64,000 nucleotides of DNA. Source: an uncultured Bacteroidales bacterium. GTDB lineage: Bacteria; Bacteroidota; Bacteroidia; Bacteroidales; UBA932. The notes beneath the pieces were generated by a model. It saw only the letters and a list, made by a program, of their open reading frames with translations, did not search any database and was not told the origin of the DNA. The stretch spans positions 1-64,000 of the forward strand of contig ONEF01000010.1 in NCBI GenBank assembly GCA_900316795.1, given 5' to 3'. The position numbers and the translations under genes are program-made. Each line of letters opens with the position of its first letter. The stretch's first letter is position 1. This document shows, in pieces, positions 1 through 6,790 of the stretch.

Positions 1-98
1 TTGTCTTCCATACTTCAAAGGTAAGGACTTTTGATACACAAACCTACCTTCAAGTATATGTTTATGTCACATTATGCCACGGAAGTTTGCAAGTGTCC

Positions 99-776
99 CT
101 AATTTTTTTTCTCTTCTTCATCAAGTTTTGAAGAATCAATTAAATCATATATTCTATAAATGGTCCTGAAATATGCTGCTATTTTTGTTCTATTCTCTAT
201 GTAGAAAAGCATATAATACTTCAAAGCTTCACGAGAATTTGCTTGAAAACTCTTTCTGTTCCTAAAACCATTTTGCAACCTTCTCTTTTCATAATCGAAA
301 AAATCCTTATCGTTATAACTGATTTCTGTTTTTTCGAAAGTCATTTTCCTGTCTGTGTCTTTATCACTTTTGATGGCATCCTCATTTTGCTTATAACTCC
401 TTACTCGGCTGATTTGTCCACAAAGTTCATTCACTTCTGTTTGATATAGTTTTATTAACTCAAAGAATAAATCATTTAATCGTTGAGTTTCTAATTGTTT
501 TTTATTATCTTGGGTAACACTTTGTTGATATCTGAAAGTACGAACAACCATAAGTGTGCCAAGTAATGCAAAGATAGTTCCGAGAATACCCCCGACGAAA
601 TCCCCGAAAGTTCCAAATAAATTGTAATTTATTGGATATGAAAAATCCACATGGTTGTTCCATTTAAACAAAATAGCTGCTAATAGGATAAAAAGAACCG
701 TCAATAGAATGTAAAACCAACGATTATCAAGAATAGCGTCAATAAAGTTTGAAACTTTTTTCCAATTTTTCCCCAT
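99..776 (-). CDS. Membrane protein resembling putative AbiC-type abortive infection proteins, short form
   Basis: This 225-residue protein has two predicted transmembrane segments, at about residues 20-39 and 57-80. The second includes the FGDFVGG stretch that reminds me of the putative AbiC (putAbiC) phage-resistance family. A polar, charged cytosolic part follows, ending in a region with YFRTIYRIYDLID that also recalls that family. Members I know of continue further after this point, so this copy looks C-terminally short. It stops just after an eight-base A run in the coding strand (103-110), a plausible frameshift site, but neither other frame gives a convincing continuation. It is the last gene of a four-gene operon, 30 bases after its neighbour. 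Function in phage defence is inference from resemblance and context. Confidence 0.5.
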   Translation of the reverse strand: MGKNWKKVSNFIDAILDNRWFYILLTVLFILLAAILFKWNNHVDFSYPINYNLFGTFGDFVGGILGTIFALLGTLMVVRTFRYQQSVTQDNKKQLETQRLNDLFFELIKLYQTEVNELCGQISRVRSYKQNEDAIKSDKDTDRKMTFEKTEISYNDKDFFDYEKRRLQNGFRNRKSFQANSREALKYYMLFYIENRTKIAAYFRTIYRIYDLIDSSKLDEEEKKN

Positions 777-806
777 TTTGAATATTGATTACATAATTAT
801 TATTTA

Positions 807-1583
807 TTATAAGATATTCTCATCAATCTTGATGTAGAGGTCGCCAGACCTATGCTTCAGCTTCTTAGCCAGAGTATCAGTTGTTGTATTCCAGAACCAG
901 GCAGGGAAGGTGTACTGTGCAAACTGAGCGGCTAGTTTGTTCGGGAGGTTGTACTGGTTGGCAATATTCCAACTTAGATTTGCCAAGTCATGCTGCGTGA
1001 GTTGCATCTTCTTGCCAGTTCTCTCAATCTTGATTGGAAGTGTGGGTACGACAACGCCGTGAACAACTAGCGAAACGATGCACTCGTTCACTTGGAACAG
1101 TTCTTCATCAGTGAAGTCGAAAGCCATCAGAGTTTGACGGACATACGCCTGAATCTTTGCCAACTTTTCTTCGTCTGCTTTCTCTTTTATGGCGATGTAT
1201 TGTTCACGTTCCCTTTTACAAGTCGCCATGAATCTGCGCAGACGCACCTCTTGATTAAGGACTTTGTTATGCTCTGCCATTTCTTCAATGGGAGATTGTT
1301 GAACAGGTTTTTCGATCGGATGCTCGGCGATGTATTTCTGTATCGCTTCCACCTCAATACGAGGACGGACATGCTTTTGAAAGGCATCTGCGTAAGCAAA
1401 AGTTATCTTTGCACCCGCCCAAAAGCATAATCGAAGGAATCCATAGAAGCAAGCAAACAGCACAATTGCAATGGCGGCACATGGGATATATCCCCAATGA
1501 TGCTCTCCACATATCAGAATGGAATTTCCGATAGCCAATAACGCAAGCAATACGGAAACTGTTATGTGAAACCACTTTGGCAT
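807..1583 (-). CDS. Two-helix membrane protein of unknown function in a defence-like operon
   Basis: I do not recognise this 258-residue protein. Two hydrophobic segments near the N terminus (about residues 5-25 and 30-53) are followed by a charged, probably helical stretch (about 75-145). A C-terminal soluble region of about 110 residues contains aromatic and acidic patches. The start is an ATG one base after the stop of the AlbA_2 gene, so the two are probably translationally coupled. The membrane anchor plus its place between an AlbA_2 protein and an AbiC-like protein suggests an effector or membrane sensor, which is inference only. Confidence 0.6.
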   Translation of the reverse strand: MPKWFHITVSVLLALLAIGNSILICGEHHWGYIPCAAIAIVLFACFYGFLRLCFWAGAKITFAYADAFQKHVRPRIEVEAIQKYIAEHPIEKPVQQSPIEEMAEHNKVLNQEVRLRRFMATCKREREQYIAIKEKADEEKLAKIQAYVRQTLMAFDFTDEELFQVNECIVSLVVHGVVVPTLPIKIERTGKKMQLTQHDLANLSWNIANQYNLPNKLAAQFAQYTFPAWFWNTTTDTLAKKLKHRSGDLYIKIDENIL

Positions 1584-1584
1584 A

Positions 1585-3102
1585 TTATTCTTTCTTGTTA
1601 ATGATTACCCATCTGCCATCTTTTCGACCACCTTCACGTACAATAATACCTTTCTTCTGAAGGTCAGCTAAATCTCTTTGAATTGTCCGTGGCACGATAC
1701 CTGTCTTGTCCGACATCTTTTCCGACATCTTTTCCGACATTGCATTTGCGGAAAGTGTTGGATTCTCAGCAATAAAATCCAATATAATCCTCTGACGTTC
1801 TGATATTTCTTTTACGACATCTTTTACGACATCTTTTACGACATTCTTTGTCTCAATAGACAAAATTAACTTCACTTGTAGCAGGTCACGCTGCTCTATG
1901 AGCTGTGGCTTCAGCCAATGCTTCTCATTCCATGCACTAAGGATGAGAGGAAAGCCAGAGCCAAGATTTTCGCCAAAGCCTATCATGCGGAACATATTCT
2001 GTATGCGCTGGTTGCGAGCTCGTGTTTCCTCACCGGCATAGATTTGCTCAACGGGCAACTTCAACAGACCAGGGTTTGTGAAAACGAACTTATCATCGTA
2101 CTTTTCAACCTTCAGCACACTATTCAGCATCAGGTCGGCATGAATGATGCAGTTCGTCATAGCCTCACGTAGAGCCTTATGCTGCGGAGTGTCATCGTCA
2201 CGTTCCACGCCTACCATCTTAAATGGACGTGGCAATTCCCTTGTTAGCTTTGGCAATACCATTGTCACAAAGTTGAAGAGGTTGTTCTCCCACATTCCGT
2301 CGTAAGTCAGACGGTCGCTATAACGCTGGTCACCAATAAGGTGAGACTTGTCGATGTAGTCCAGCCGTAGGTTGTCGAAACGGTCACGAATGGGAAGGCC
2401 TTTGCCGAACATCAACAGTCCAGCCATGTTAAGGCACTCCATTCCACTCTCACGATCAGTTGTGAATCCTCCCATCTGTCGCAAGAACTCTTTGTTATCA
2501 AGGTCATTGAACGGGTGTTCTGTATATCTGCTTTTGAAATGGTTACGATACCGCTCCAACGTCGGGATGTCAATATCGTCCATCGTATAGTGCTTCAGGA
2601 ATAGTCGGTCGTTGCCCTCATGGTTGGCATCGCGCATCATCATTGTTACCATTTCTTCTGGGCAGTGATGGTCGCCTTCATGGTTGCGAATGAACGTGCC
2701 ACGCAGTGGGTTGCTGTTGATATATACAGGACGGACATTGTAGTCTGCTTGTGGTACGTTGATGGCCACAATACTCTTTCCGTCCATGTCTATGACCTCC
2801 ACGTCGGCATCCCTGAGGATGTTCACGCTCACCTTCTCCTTGCTGTTCACGATATTCCAAAAGTCCTTGCGAATTTTCTCTGCATCGTCAACTCCTGTTA
2901 TCGTGAACCGTTTGGCTAGGTCCTTATCTTCCAGATTTTCCTGTACACCGAGTAACACAAGGCCACCATATGTGTTAGCGAAAGCCGAATACGTCTCCCA
3001 AACAGACTTCGGAACTTCCGACTTAGCCCGTTTGCATTCTAATGTCACTCGCTCACCTTTGAGCAGAGCGTTTTTTATGGATTTCATATCTAGTGTGTCC
3101 AT
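1585..3102 (-). CDS. AlbA_2/Schlafen-type putative DNA-binding protein with GHKL-like middle and winged-helix C terminus
   Basis: At 505 residues this fits the family often annotated as 'putative DNA-binding domain-containing' or RecG-like C-terminal proteins. The N-terminal ~150 residues match the AlbA_2 (Schlafen) layout, with an early ESKR-like ECKRAKSEVP and FANTYGGLVLLGV. The middle, around ALREAMTNCIIHADLM, resembles the HATPase_c_4 region. The C terminus ends in a DeoR/winged-helix-like segment with SANAMSEK and TIQRDLADLQKKGIIV. Two short tandem repeats lie in the coding DNA, giving VVKD three times and MSEK/MSDK three times, just before and inside the winged-helix part. The gene starts 6 bases after the XRE gene. 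Relatives occur as regulators and in defence islands; its exact activity is not known. Confidence 0.75.
   Translation of the reverse strand: MDTLDMKSIKNALLKGERVTLECKRAKSEVPKSVWETYSAFANTYGGLVLLGVQENLEDKDLAKRFTITGVDDAEKIRKDFWNIVNSKEKVSVNILRDADVEVIDMDGKSIVAINVPQADYNVRPVYINSNPLRGTFIRNHEGDHHCPEEMVTMMMRDANHEGNDRLFLKHYTMDDIDIPTLERYRNHFKSRYTEHPFNDLDNKEFLRQMGGFTTDRESGMECLNMAGLLMFGKGLPIRDRFDNLRLDYIDKSHLIGDQRYSDRLTYDGMWENNLFNFVTMVLPKLTRELPRPFKMVGVERDDDTPQHKALREAMTNCIIHADLMLNSVLKVEKYDDKFVFTNPGLLKLPVEQIYAGEETRARNQRIQNMFRMIGFGENLGSGFPLILSAWNEKHWLKPQLIEQRDLLQVKLILSIETKNVVKDVVKDVVKEISERQRIILDFIAENPTLSANAMSEKMSEKMSDKTGIVPRTIQRDLADLQKKGIIVREGGRKDGRWVIINKKE
1705..1740 (-). repeat. Three 12-bp tandem units coding MSEK/MSEK/MSDK
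   Basis: Three near-identical 12-base units (cttttccgacat twice, cttgtccgacat once, on the plus strand) lie inside the AlbA_2 gene. Because the unit is a multiple of three, slippage would change copy number without a frameshift. Confidence 0.85.
1811..1846 (-). repeat. Three 12-bp tandem units coding VVKD
   Basis: The plus-strand unit tttacgacatct occurs twice exactly and a third time with its last two bases changed. It gives NVVKDVVKDVVK in the protein between the GHKL-like middle and the winged-helix domain, so it probably forms a flexible or helical linker whose length could vary between strains. Confidence 0.85.
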
Positions 3103-3108
3103 GCTTCC

Positions 3109-3318
3109 TTATCGTTCTTTTGTTGACCAAAGCAAATCCTTTACATCTACGTTGAGACACTTTGCTATTTCCACCAGTGTCTCTAAGCTGGGCTGAGATG
3201 CATTGGTACACCATTTGCTCACCGAAGCAGGGTCTTTTCCCAGTTGCTCAGCCAGCCATTTATTGGTTCTCTTTTGTTCGGCTAAAACTACCTTAAGCCG
3301 ATTAATGTCTTGTGCCAT
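3109..3318 (-). CDS. XRE-family helix-turn-helix regulator, first gene of the defence-like operon
   Basis: This small 69-residue protein is essentially one Cro/C1-type helix-turn-helix domain. The helices run through KWLAEQLGKDPASVSKWCTN, followed by QPSLETLVEIAKCLNVDVKDLL, the typical end of an XRE domain. It starts the operon, 20 bases downstream of a promoter element at 3346-3353. Palindromic sites about 100-150 bases further upstream are candidate binding sites. A broken relative lies on the other strand at 3771-3974. The likely role is autoregulation and control of the following genes. Confidence 0.85.
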   Translation of the reverse strand: MAQDINRLKVVLAEQKRTNKWLAEQLGKDPASVSKWCTNASQPSLETLVEIAKCLNVDVKDLLWSTKER

Positions 3319-3345
3319 TATTTCTTTTTATTGTTGTTTATGATG

Positions 3346-3353
3346 CAAAGGTA
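3346..3353 (-). promoter_or_regulatory. Bacteroidetes -7 promoter element for the XRE operon
   Basis: On the minus strand this reads TACCTTTG followed by C, matching TAnnTTTG. It would start transcription about 20 bases ahead of the XRE start codon. Confidence 0.65.
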
Positions 3354-3447
3354 CAGCTTTTCTCTGAAACAACCACATATTTTTATGGTTTTCTATTTCT
3401 TTATTTGCGTTTTAAGCAATTTTTTTTGTGTTTATTACTCATATTAC

Positions 3448-3477
3448 TGATATTACTCGTATTGACCAGTAATATCA
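3448..3477. promoter_or_regulatory. Inverted repeat, candidate operator
   Basis: TGATATTACT (3448-3457) and its exact reverse complement AGTAATATCA (3468-3477) flank a 10-base spacer, so the half-site centres are 20 bases apart (about two helical turns). The spacer carries TATTGAC, shared with the palindrome at 3495. The position between divergent XRE-type genes suggests repressor binding; this is inference. Confidence 0.45.
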
Positions 3478-3494
3478 CTCCCACATTAAATTTC

Positions 3495-3508
3495 TGTCAA
3501 TATTGACA
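3495..3508. promoter_or_regulatory. Perfect 14-bp palindrome TGTCAATATTGACA, candidate operator
   Basis: All 14 bases are self-complementary. The site contains TATTGAC and its complement, repeating the heptamer at 3460-3466. It is followed by a T run, so it could also fold in RNA, but seven mostly A/T pairs without a loop make a DNA operator more likely. Confidence 0.45.
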
Positions 3509-3770
3509 CTTTTTTAATGTAGACTCATTTCTTTATATAACAAGATTCTGCTAGTAGTGGCACTTTTTAGTCGTGATGGAGCCAAATAATCTTTTATACA
3601 TATTATATATTTATATATAGCGACACCTTCATGTCATTAAAGAACCATATAAGATGGTTGTTTTTGATAAAAACATCTATTTTTAGTCAATAAACACCAA
3701 TTTTCCACAGGAAGACAAATTAATCTCGAAGAAAAAGCTTTCCTTTGTGGCTGAAATCAATATAGACCCA

Positions 3771-3974
3771 ATGGAGCGTAAACTATTGAACTGAATAAGA
3801 GTAGTTCTTGCTGAGAAGGACATGAACAACAAGCAACTTGCCGAATTGCTTGGCAAAGATCCTGCTGTTGTATCTAAGTGGGCGACGAACACCAATCAAC
3901 CAAATGTAGAAACTCTTATCCAGATTGCCAAGGTGTTAGAGGTAAGCGTGGATGATTTATTACGAACAGAATAA
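3771..3974 (+). pseudogene. XRE-family regulator broken by an in-frame TGA
   Basis: Reading from the ATG at 3771 gives MERKLLN, then TGA at 3792-3794, then IRVVLAEKDMNNKQLAELL and the rest of a complete XRE domain, ending at 3974. The downstream part is very similar to the intact regulator at 3109-3318 (shared LGKDPA, VSKW, ETL, IAK). Changing the TGA to CGA would restore NRIRVVLAE, the usual start of this subfamily, so a single C-to-T mutation explains the break. A shorter protein from the ATG at 3822 (MNNKQL) would lack the first helix. The stop is followed after one base by the start of the helicase-like remnant, an arrangement typical of a regulator preceding its restriction or defence gene. 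Confidence 0.7.
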
Positions 3975-3975
3975 T

Positions 3976-4080
3976 ATGAGTACGATTCAACAGTCCAATT
4001 CCCATATCTTTACCAATCGGGATGGTAATACGTTAATGAAAGAATTTGAGGGTGTGCTACAACATAACCCCCAAGACCTT
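3976..4080 (+). pseudogene. 5' remnant of a defence/restriction helicase-like gene
   Basis: From the ATG at 3976 the frame gives about 34 residues (MSTIQQSNSHIFTNRDGNT, then LMKEFEGVLQHNPQ). They resemble from memory the N terminus of PLD/SNF2-type helicase proteins found beside XRE genes in Bacteroides. The similarity then ends and the frame runs antisense into the mutT-like gene, stopping at 4146. The rest of the helicase (normally hundreds of residues) is missing, so this is the scar of a deletion or recombination. The right border, roughly 4075-4092, is estimated from where the similarity stops. Confidence 0.5.
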
Positions 4081-4092
4081 GTCAAAATCTAT

Positions 4093-4473
4093 CTATTGCT
4101 TAAGATTGCGAACAATCGAAAGGTCTGCAGGAAGCCATTCAACTGATTCCAGTTCATCGGCGGAAAGCCATCTGGCGGATTCGTGTTCAAGAAGATGGAG
4201 GGTGTCGTTTTTCAGGCTGCACAGAAAGCAGTGAAGGATCAGGTGGAACTTTGGATAGTCGTATTCAACTGTCTGGAGGAAGGAATCAACTGAAATGTCG
4301 GCATCCAGTTCTTCCTTGATTTCTCTCTTAAGAGCATCTTCAGGGCTTTCTCCCGGTTCGATCTTGCCGCCGGGGAATTCCCAGAAATCCTTGAAATCCC
4401 CGTAGCCCCTCTGGGTTGCAAAGACACGGCCGTCCTTTGTTATGACGGCCGCTACCACTTCTATGGTTTTCAT
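4093..4473 (-). CDS. MutT-like NUDIX hydrolase (8-oxo-dGTP diphosphatase type)
   Basis: This 126-residue protein has a full NUDIX box, GGKIEPGESPEDALKREIKE followed by EL, fitting GX5EX7REUXEEXGU except for Asp at the usual Gly near the end. The N terminus IEVVAAVITKDGRVFATQR is that of MutT-type nucleotide-pool sanitising enzymes, whose usual length is about 130 residues. The likely reaction is hydrolysis of an oxidised nucleoside triphosphate to the monophosphate. It starts 4 bases after the AMP nucleosidase stop, so the two form an operon. Its 3' end is the border to the accessory DNA on the left. Confidence 0.85.
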   Translation of the reverse strand: MKTIEVVAAVITKDGRVFATQRGYGDFKDFWEFPGGKIEPGESPEDALKREIKEELDADISVDSFLQTVEYDYPKFHLILHCFLCSLKNDTLHLLEHESARWLSADELESVEWLPADLSIVRNLKQ

Positions 4474-4477
4474 CTTT

Positions 4478-5290
4478 TTACCAGTCGTATTTGAGGTGCT
4501 TGACGGTTTTCTTTTCCTCGATGATCATCCTCAGGGAGTCTATTCCCATCTGGAGATGGTCTTCAACATAGTTTTTTGTCACGATGTTGTCGCTGGCCTC
4601 GGTCTTGATGCCCTCAGGTATCATAGGCTGGTCGGAGACAAGAAGAAGGGCTCCGGTCGGGATGTGGTTTGCAAAACCGCAGATGAAAAGTGTGGCGGTT
4701 TCCATATCCACGCACATCGCCCTGGTGGTGGAAAGGAGGGTCTTGAAATGCTCGTCGTGCTCCCAAAGCCTTCTGTTGGTGGTAAATACGGTGCCGGTCC
4801 AGTAATCTTTGCCGTGGTCTCTGATGGCTGAGGAAATTGCTCGCTGGAGCATGAATGCAGGCAGGGCCGGAACTATCAGAGGATAATAGTCGTCAGAAGT
4901 TCCCTCTCCCCTGATGGCGGCAATCGGAAGGACAAGGTCCCCTATCTTGGTATGCTTGTCTATGCCGCCGCATTTGCCAAGAAATAGACAGGCCCTCGGA
5001 TGGATAACTCCCAGAAGGTCCATGATGGTGGCGGCGTTAGGGCTTCCCATTCCAAAGTTGATTATGGTAATACCCTCAGCGCTGGCATTTGGCATGTTGC
5101 CTTCCCTCCCCACAACTTCAACGCCGAACTTCTGGGCAAACATATCCACATAGTTGCCGAAGTTTGTGAGAAGTATGCAGTCCGTGAAGTCCTCCAGTTT
5201 CCTCTTGGTGTACCTCGGAAGCCAGTTTCTAGCAATGTTCTCCTTCATTATCTTGGCGTCGGGATTAGCCAGCGCATTTTTCTGTTCCAT
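4478..5290 (-). CDS. amn: AMP nucleosidase
   Basis: AMP nucleosidase splits AMP into adenine and ribose 5-phosphate in the cytosol and helps set the adenylate pool. The 270-residue sequence is the short Bacteroidetes form of the PNP/UDP phosphorylase superfamily. Visible motifs are INFGMGSPNAATIMDLL and LFLGKCGGIDK in the base and phosphate pocket region, and CVDMETATLF, the DMET motif that binds ribose. It is read with the mutT-like gene, which fits a joint role in nucleotide housekeeping. A promoter element lies at 5316-5323. Confidence 0.85.
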   Translation of the reverse strand: MEQKNALANPDAKIMKENIARNWLPRYTKRKLEDFTDCILLTNFGNYVDMFAQKFGVEVVGREGNMPNASAEGITIINFGMGSPNAATIMDLLGVIHPRACLFLGKCGGIDKHTKIGDLVLPIAAIRGEGTSDDYYPLIVPALPAFMLQRAISSAIRDHGKDYWTGTVFTTNRRLWEHDEHFKTLLSTTRAMCVDMETATLFICGFANHIPTGALLLVSDQPMIPEGIKTEASDNIVTKNYVEDHLQMGIDSLRMIIEEKKTVKHLKYDW

Positions 5291-5315
5291 AACTGTATTG
5301 TTTATCGGTTGCCTG

Positions 5316-5323
5316 CAAATATA
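5316..5323 (-). promoter_or_regulatory. -7 promoter element for amn-mutT
   Basis: The minus strand reads TATATTTG followed by C (TAnnTTTG), about 25 bases ahead of the amn start codon and just after the rmuC stop. Confidence 0.6.
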
Positions 5324-5334
5324 CTAAAAGATGG

Positions 5335-6705
5335 CTACTCTTCTTCCAGAAGACGGCTTGGAGAGTCGGTGTCTATTGAGACGGCGTCCGCCTCCACATC
5401 GCGGAGTTTGCGGTTTATCTGGTTGGTGCGGGTGGTGATAAGCTTGTCCATGTCCTCCAGTCCGCCCTGGATCTTGCCCTTGGCCTTTTCAAGCATATCG
5501 CCGAACTTGCCGAACTCGGTCTTGACCTCTCCCAGGACTTTCCACACGTCGCTGCCCTTCTTCTGGATGGCAAGTGTACGGAAGCCCATCTGGAAACTGG
5601 TAAGTATGGCAGAAAGGTTGGTAGGGCCTGCAACCGTTATGCTGAACTCTTTCTGAAGGCTCTCCAGAAGGTTGGCGTCTCTGGCCACCTCGGCATACAG
5701 CCCCTCGAACGGAAGGAACATTATGGCAAACGGAGTGGTCTGAGGCACATTGATATACTTGGAGATATTTTTTGCCTCGTTCTTTATGGCAGAGCAGAAC
5801 TCCCGGCGGGCACCATCCATAGCATCCTTGTCTGCAGACTCATACGCCTCAAGCAAAGCATCATACCTGTCCTTCGGGAACTTTGAGTCTATAGGCAGGA
5901 GCACAGGATTGCCGTCCTGGCCCGGAAACCTGACTGCAAACTCAACCACAGCGTTCTTGTCCGCACCGGTATGAGCGTTGGCTACATACTGGCCCGGCGC
6001 AAGGTACTGTTCCAGAAGCATCTGGAGCTGCACCTCGCCGAGTCCGCCACGCATCTTCACGTTGGAAAGGACCTTCTTCAGGCCACCGACATCCTTTGCC
6101 AGGTCACGCATCTCGGCAAGGCCGTTCTTGACGTTGTCAAGCTGGTTGCCAACAGTCTCAAAGCTCTTGCTTATGCGGTCGTTGAGAGTCTTCTCCAGCT
6201 TCTCCTCCACGGTATTGCGCATTTTCTCCAAGCTCTTCTCTGTGGAAAGAATCATACCTGCCTGAGTCTTCTCTATCTGCTCCAGTTTTACCTTCTGACT
6301 TGCTTCCAAAGACTTGAGTCTTTCTTCCTGCCCAACCTGCATTTTATCAAGCTGGAGTCTTTGGCTTTCCTCCATTGACTTGAGCCTTTGCTCCTGCATA
6401 GTTTTTAGGCTCTCAATCTGGTCTTTCTGGCTCTCGCGCATATCCTTTATCCTCTCCGATATCTCTTCCCTCTGCGATGTCTGCGCCCTCTCGTAATCAT
6501 CCTTGTTCTCCTTGTGATACTCTTTCAGATTCTGGCTCAAATCCTTCAAATAAGAAGAATTATTTTCCTTGAAAGAATTGAAGAAACGTTCATTGTCATC
6601 TTTCAAGGACCTTATCATCTTACCTTGTTTTGTTGAAAGAAGGAACAGAACCACAAGCGCCACCACCAACAGCGCGAAAACCACATAAATCAATACCTCA
6701 GGCAT
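5335..6705 (-). CDS. rmuC: DNA recombination protein RmuC
   Basis: RmuC proteins limit recombination between short inverted repeats and carry a restriction-endonuclease-like fold. The 456-residue product has an N-terminal transmembrane helix (about 5-27) and a long coiled coil (about 30-190, rich in Glu, Lys and Gln, with repeats such as EERLKSLEASQ). The conserved RmuC domain follows from about 190 to 440, with VKMRGGLGEVQLQMLLEQ, LPIDSKFP and FAIMFLPFEGLYAE. The frame opens earlier at a TTG, but the ATG giving MPEVLIY is chosen because it lies about 10 bases after a predicted transcription start. Confidence 0.9.
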   Translation of the reverse strand: MPEVLIYVVFALLVVALVVLFLLSTKQGKMIRSLKDDNERFFNSFKENNSSYLKDLSQNLKEYHKENKDDYERAQTSQREEISERIKDMRESQKDQIESLKTMQEQRLKSMEESQRLQLDKMQVGQEERLKSLEASQKVKLEQIEKTQAGMILSTEKSLEKMRNTVEEKLEKTLNDRISKSFETVGNQLDNVKNGLAEMRDLAKDVGGLKKVLSNVKMRGGLGEVQLQMLLEQYLAPGQYVANAHTGADKNAVVEFAVRFPGQDGNPVLLPIDSKFPKDRYDALLEAYESADKDAMDGARREFCSAIKNEAKNISKYINVPQTTPFAIMFLPFEGLYAEVARDANLLESLQKEFSITVAGPTNLSAILTSFQMGFRTLAIQKKGSDVWKVLGEVKTEFGKFGDMLEKAKGKIQGGLEDMDKLITTRTNQINRKLRDVEADAVSIDTDSPSRLLEEE

Positions 6706-6720
6706 AACTCCAAATTTTTC

Positions 6721-6728
6721 CAAATTTA
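6721..6728 (-). promoter_or_regulatory. -7 promoter element for rmuC
   Basis: The minus strand reads TAAATTTG (TAnnTTTG). It directly follows the terminator of the upstream tricorn-like gene. Confidence 0.6.
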
Positions 6729-6729
6729 C

Positions 6730-6762
6730 AAAAAACTCCCGACCTCAATAAGAAGTCGGGAG
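6730..6762 (-). terminator. Rho-independent terminator after the tricorn-like protease gene
   Basis: On the minus strand CTCCCGAC pairs with GTCGGGAG (6755-6762 with 6736-6743) around an 11-base loop, followed by six U (6730-6735). It lies 28 bases beyond the stop of the protease gene. Confidence 0.85.
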
Positions 6763-6790
6763 CTTTTGTGTTTTGTTTGTTCGGGTATTC

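Larger units (their letters stand above)
3319..3770. other. AT-rich divergent intergenic region with operator-like palindromes
   Basis: This 450-base stretch separates the XRE operon from the divergent broken XRE gene. No open frame in it has a recognisable product. It holds the minus-strand promoter element at 3346-3353, an inverted repeat at 3448-3477 and a perfect palindrome at 3495-3508. A weak 6-bp hairpin (AACCAT/ATGGTT, 3643-3659) is followed by five T. I see no clear plus-strand promoter for the broken gene. Confidence 0.7.

Noticed and set aside
1801..1850. CRISPR-like repeats
   Set aside because: The repeats are 12 bp in direct tandem without spacers and lie in a coding frame.
3643..3665. 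Terminator hairpin before the broken XRE gene
   Set aside because: Only six pairs with a 5-base loop; too weak to call and no gene upstream on this strand.
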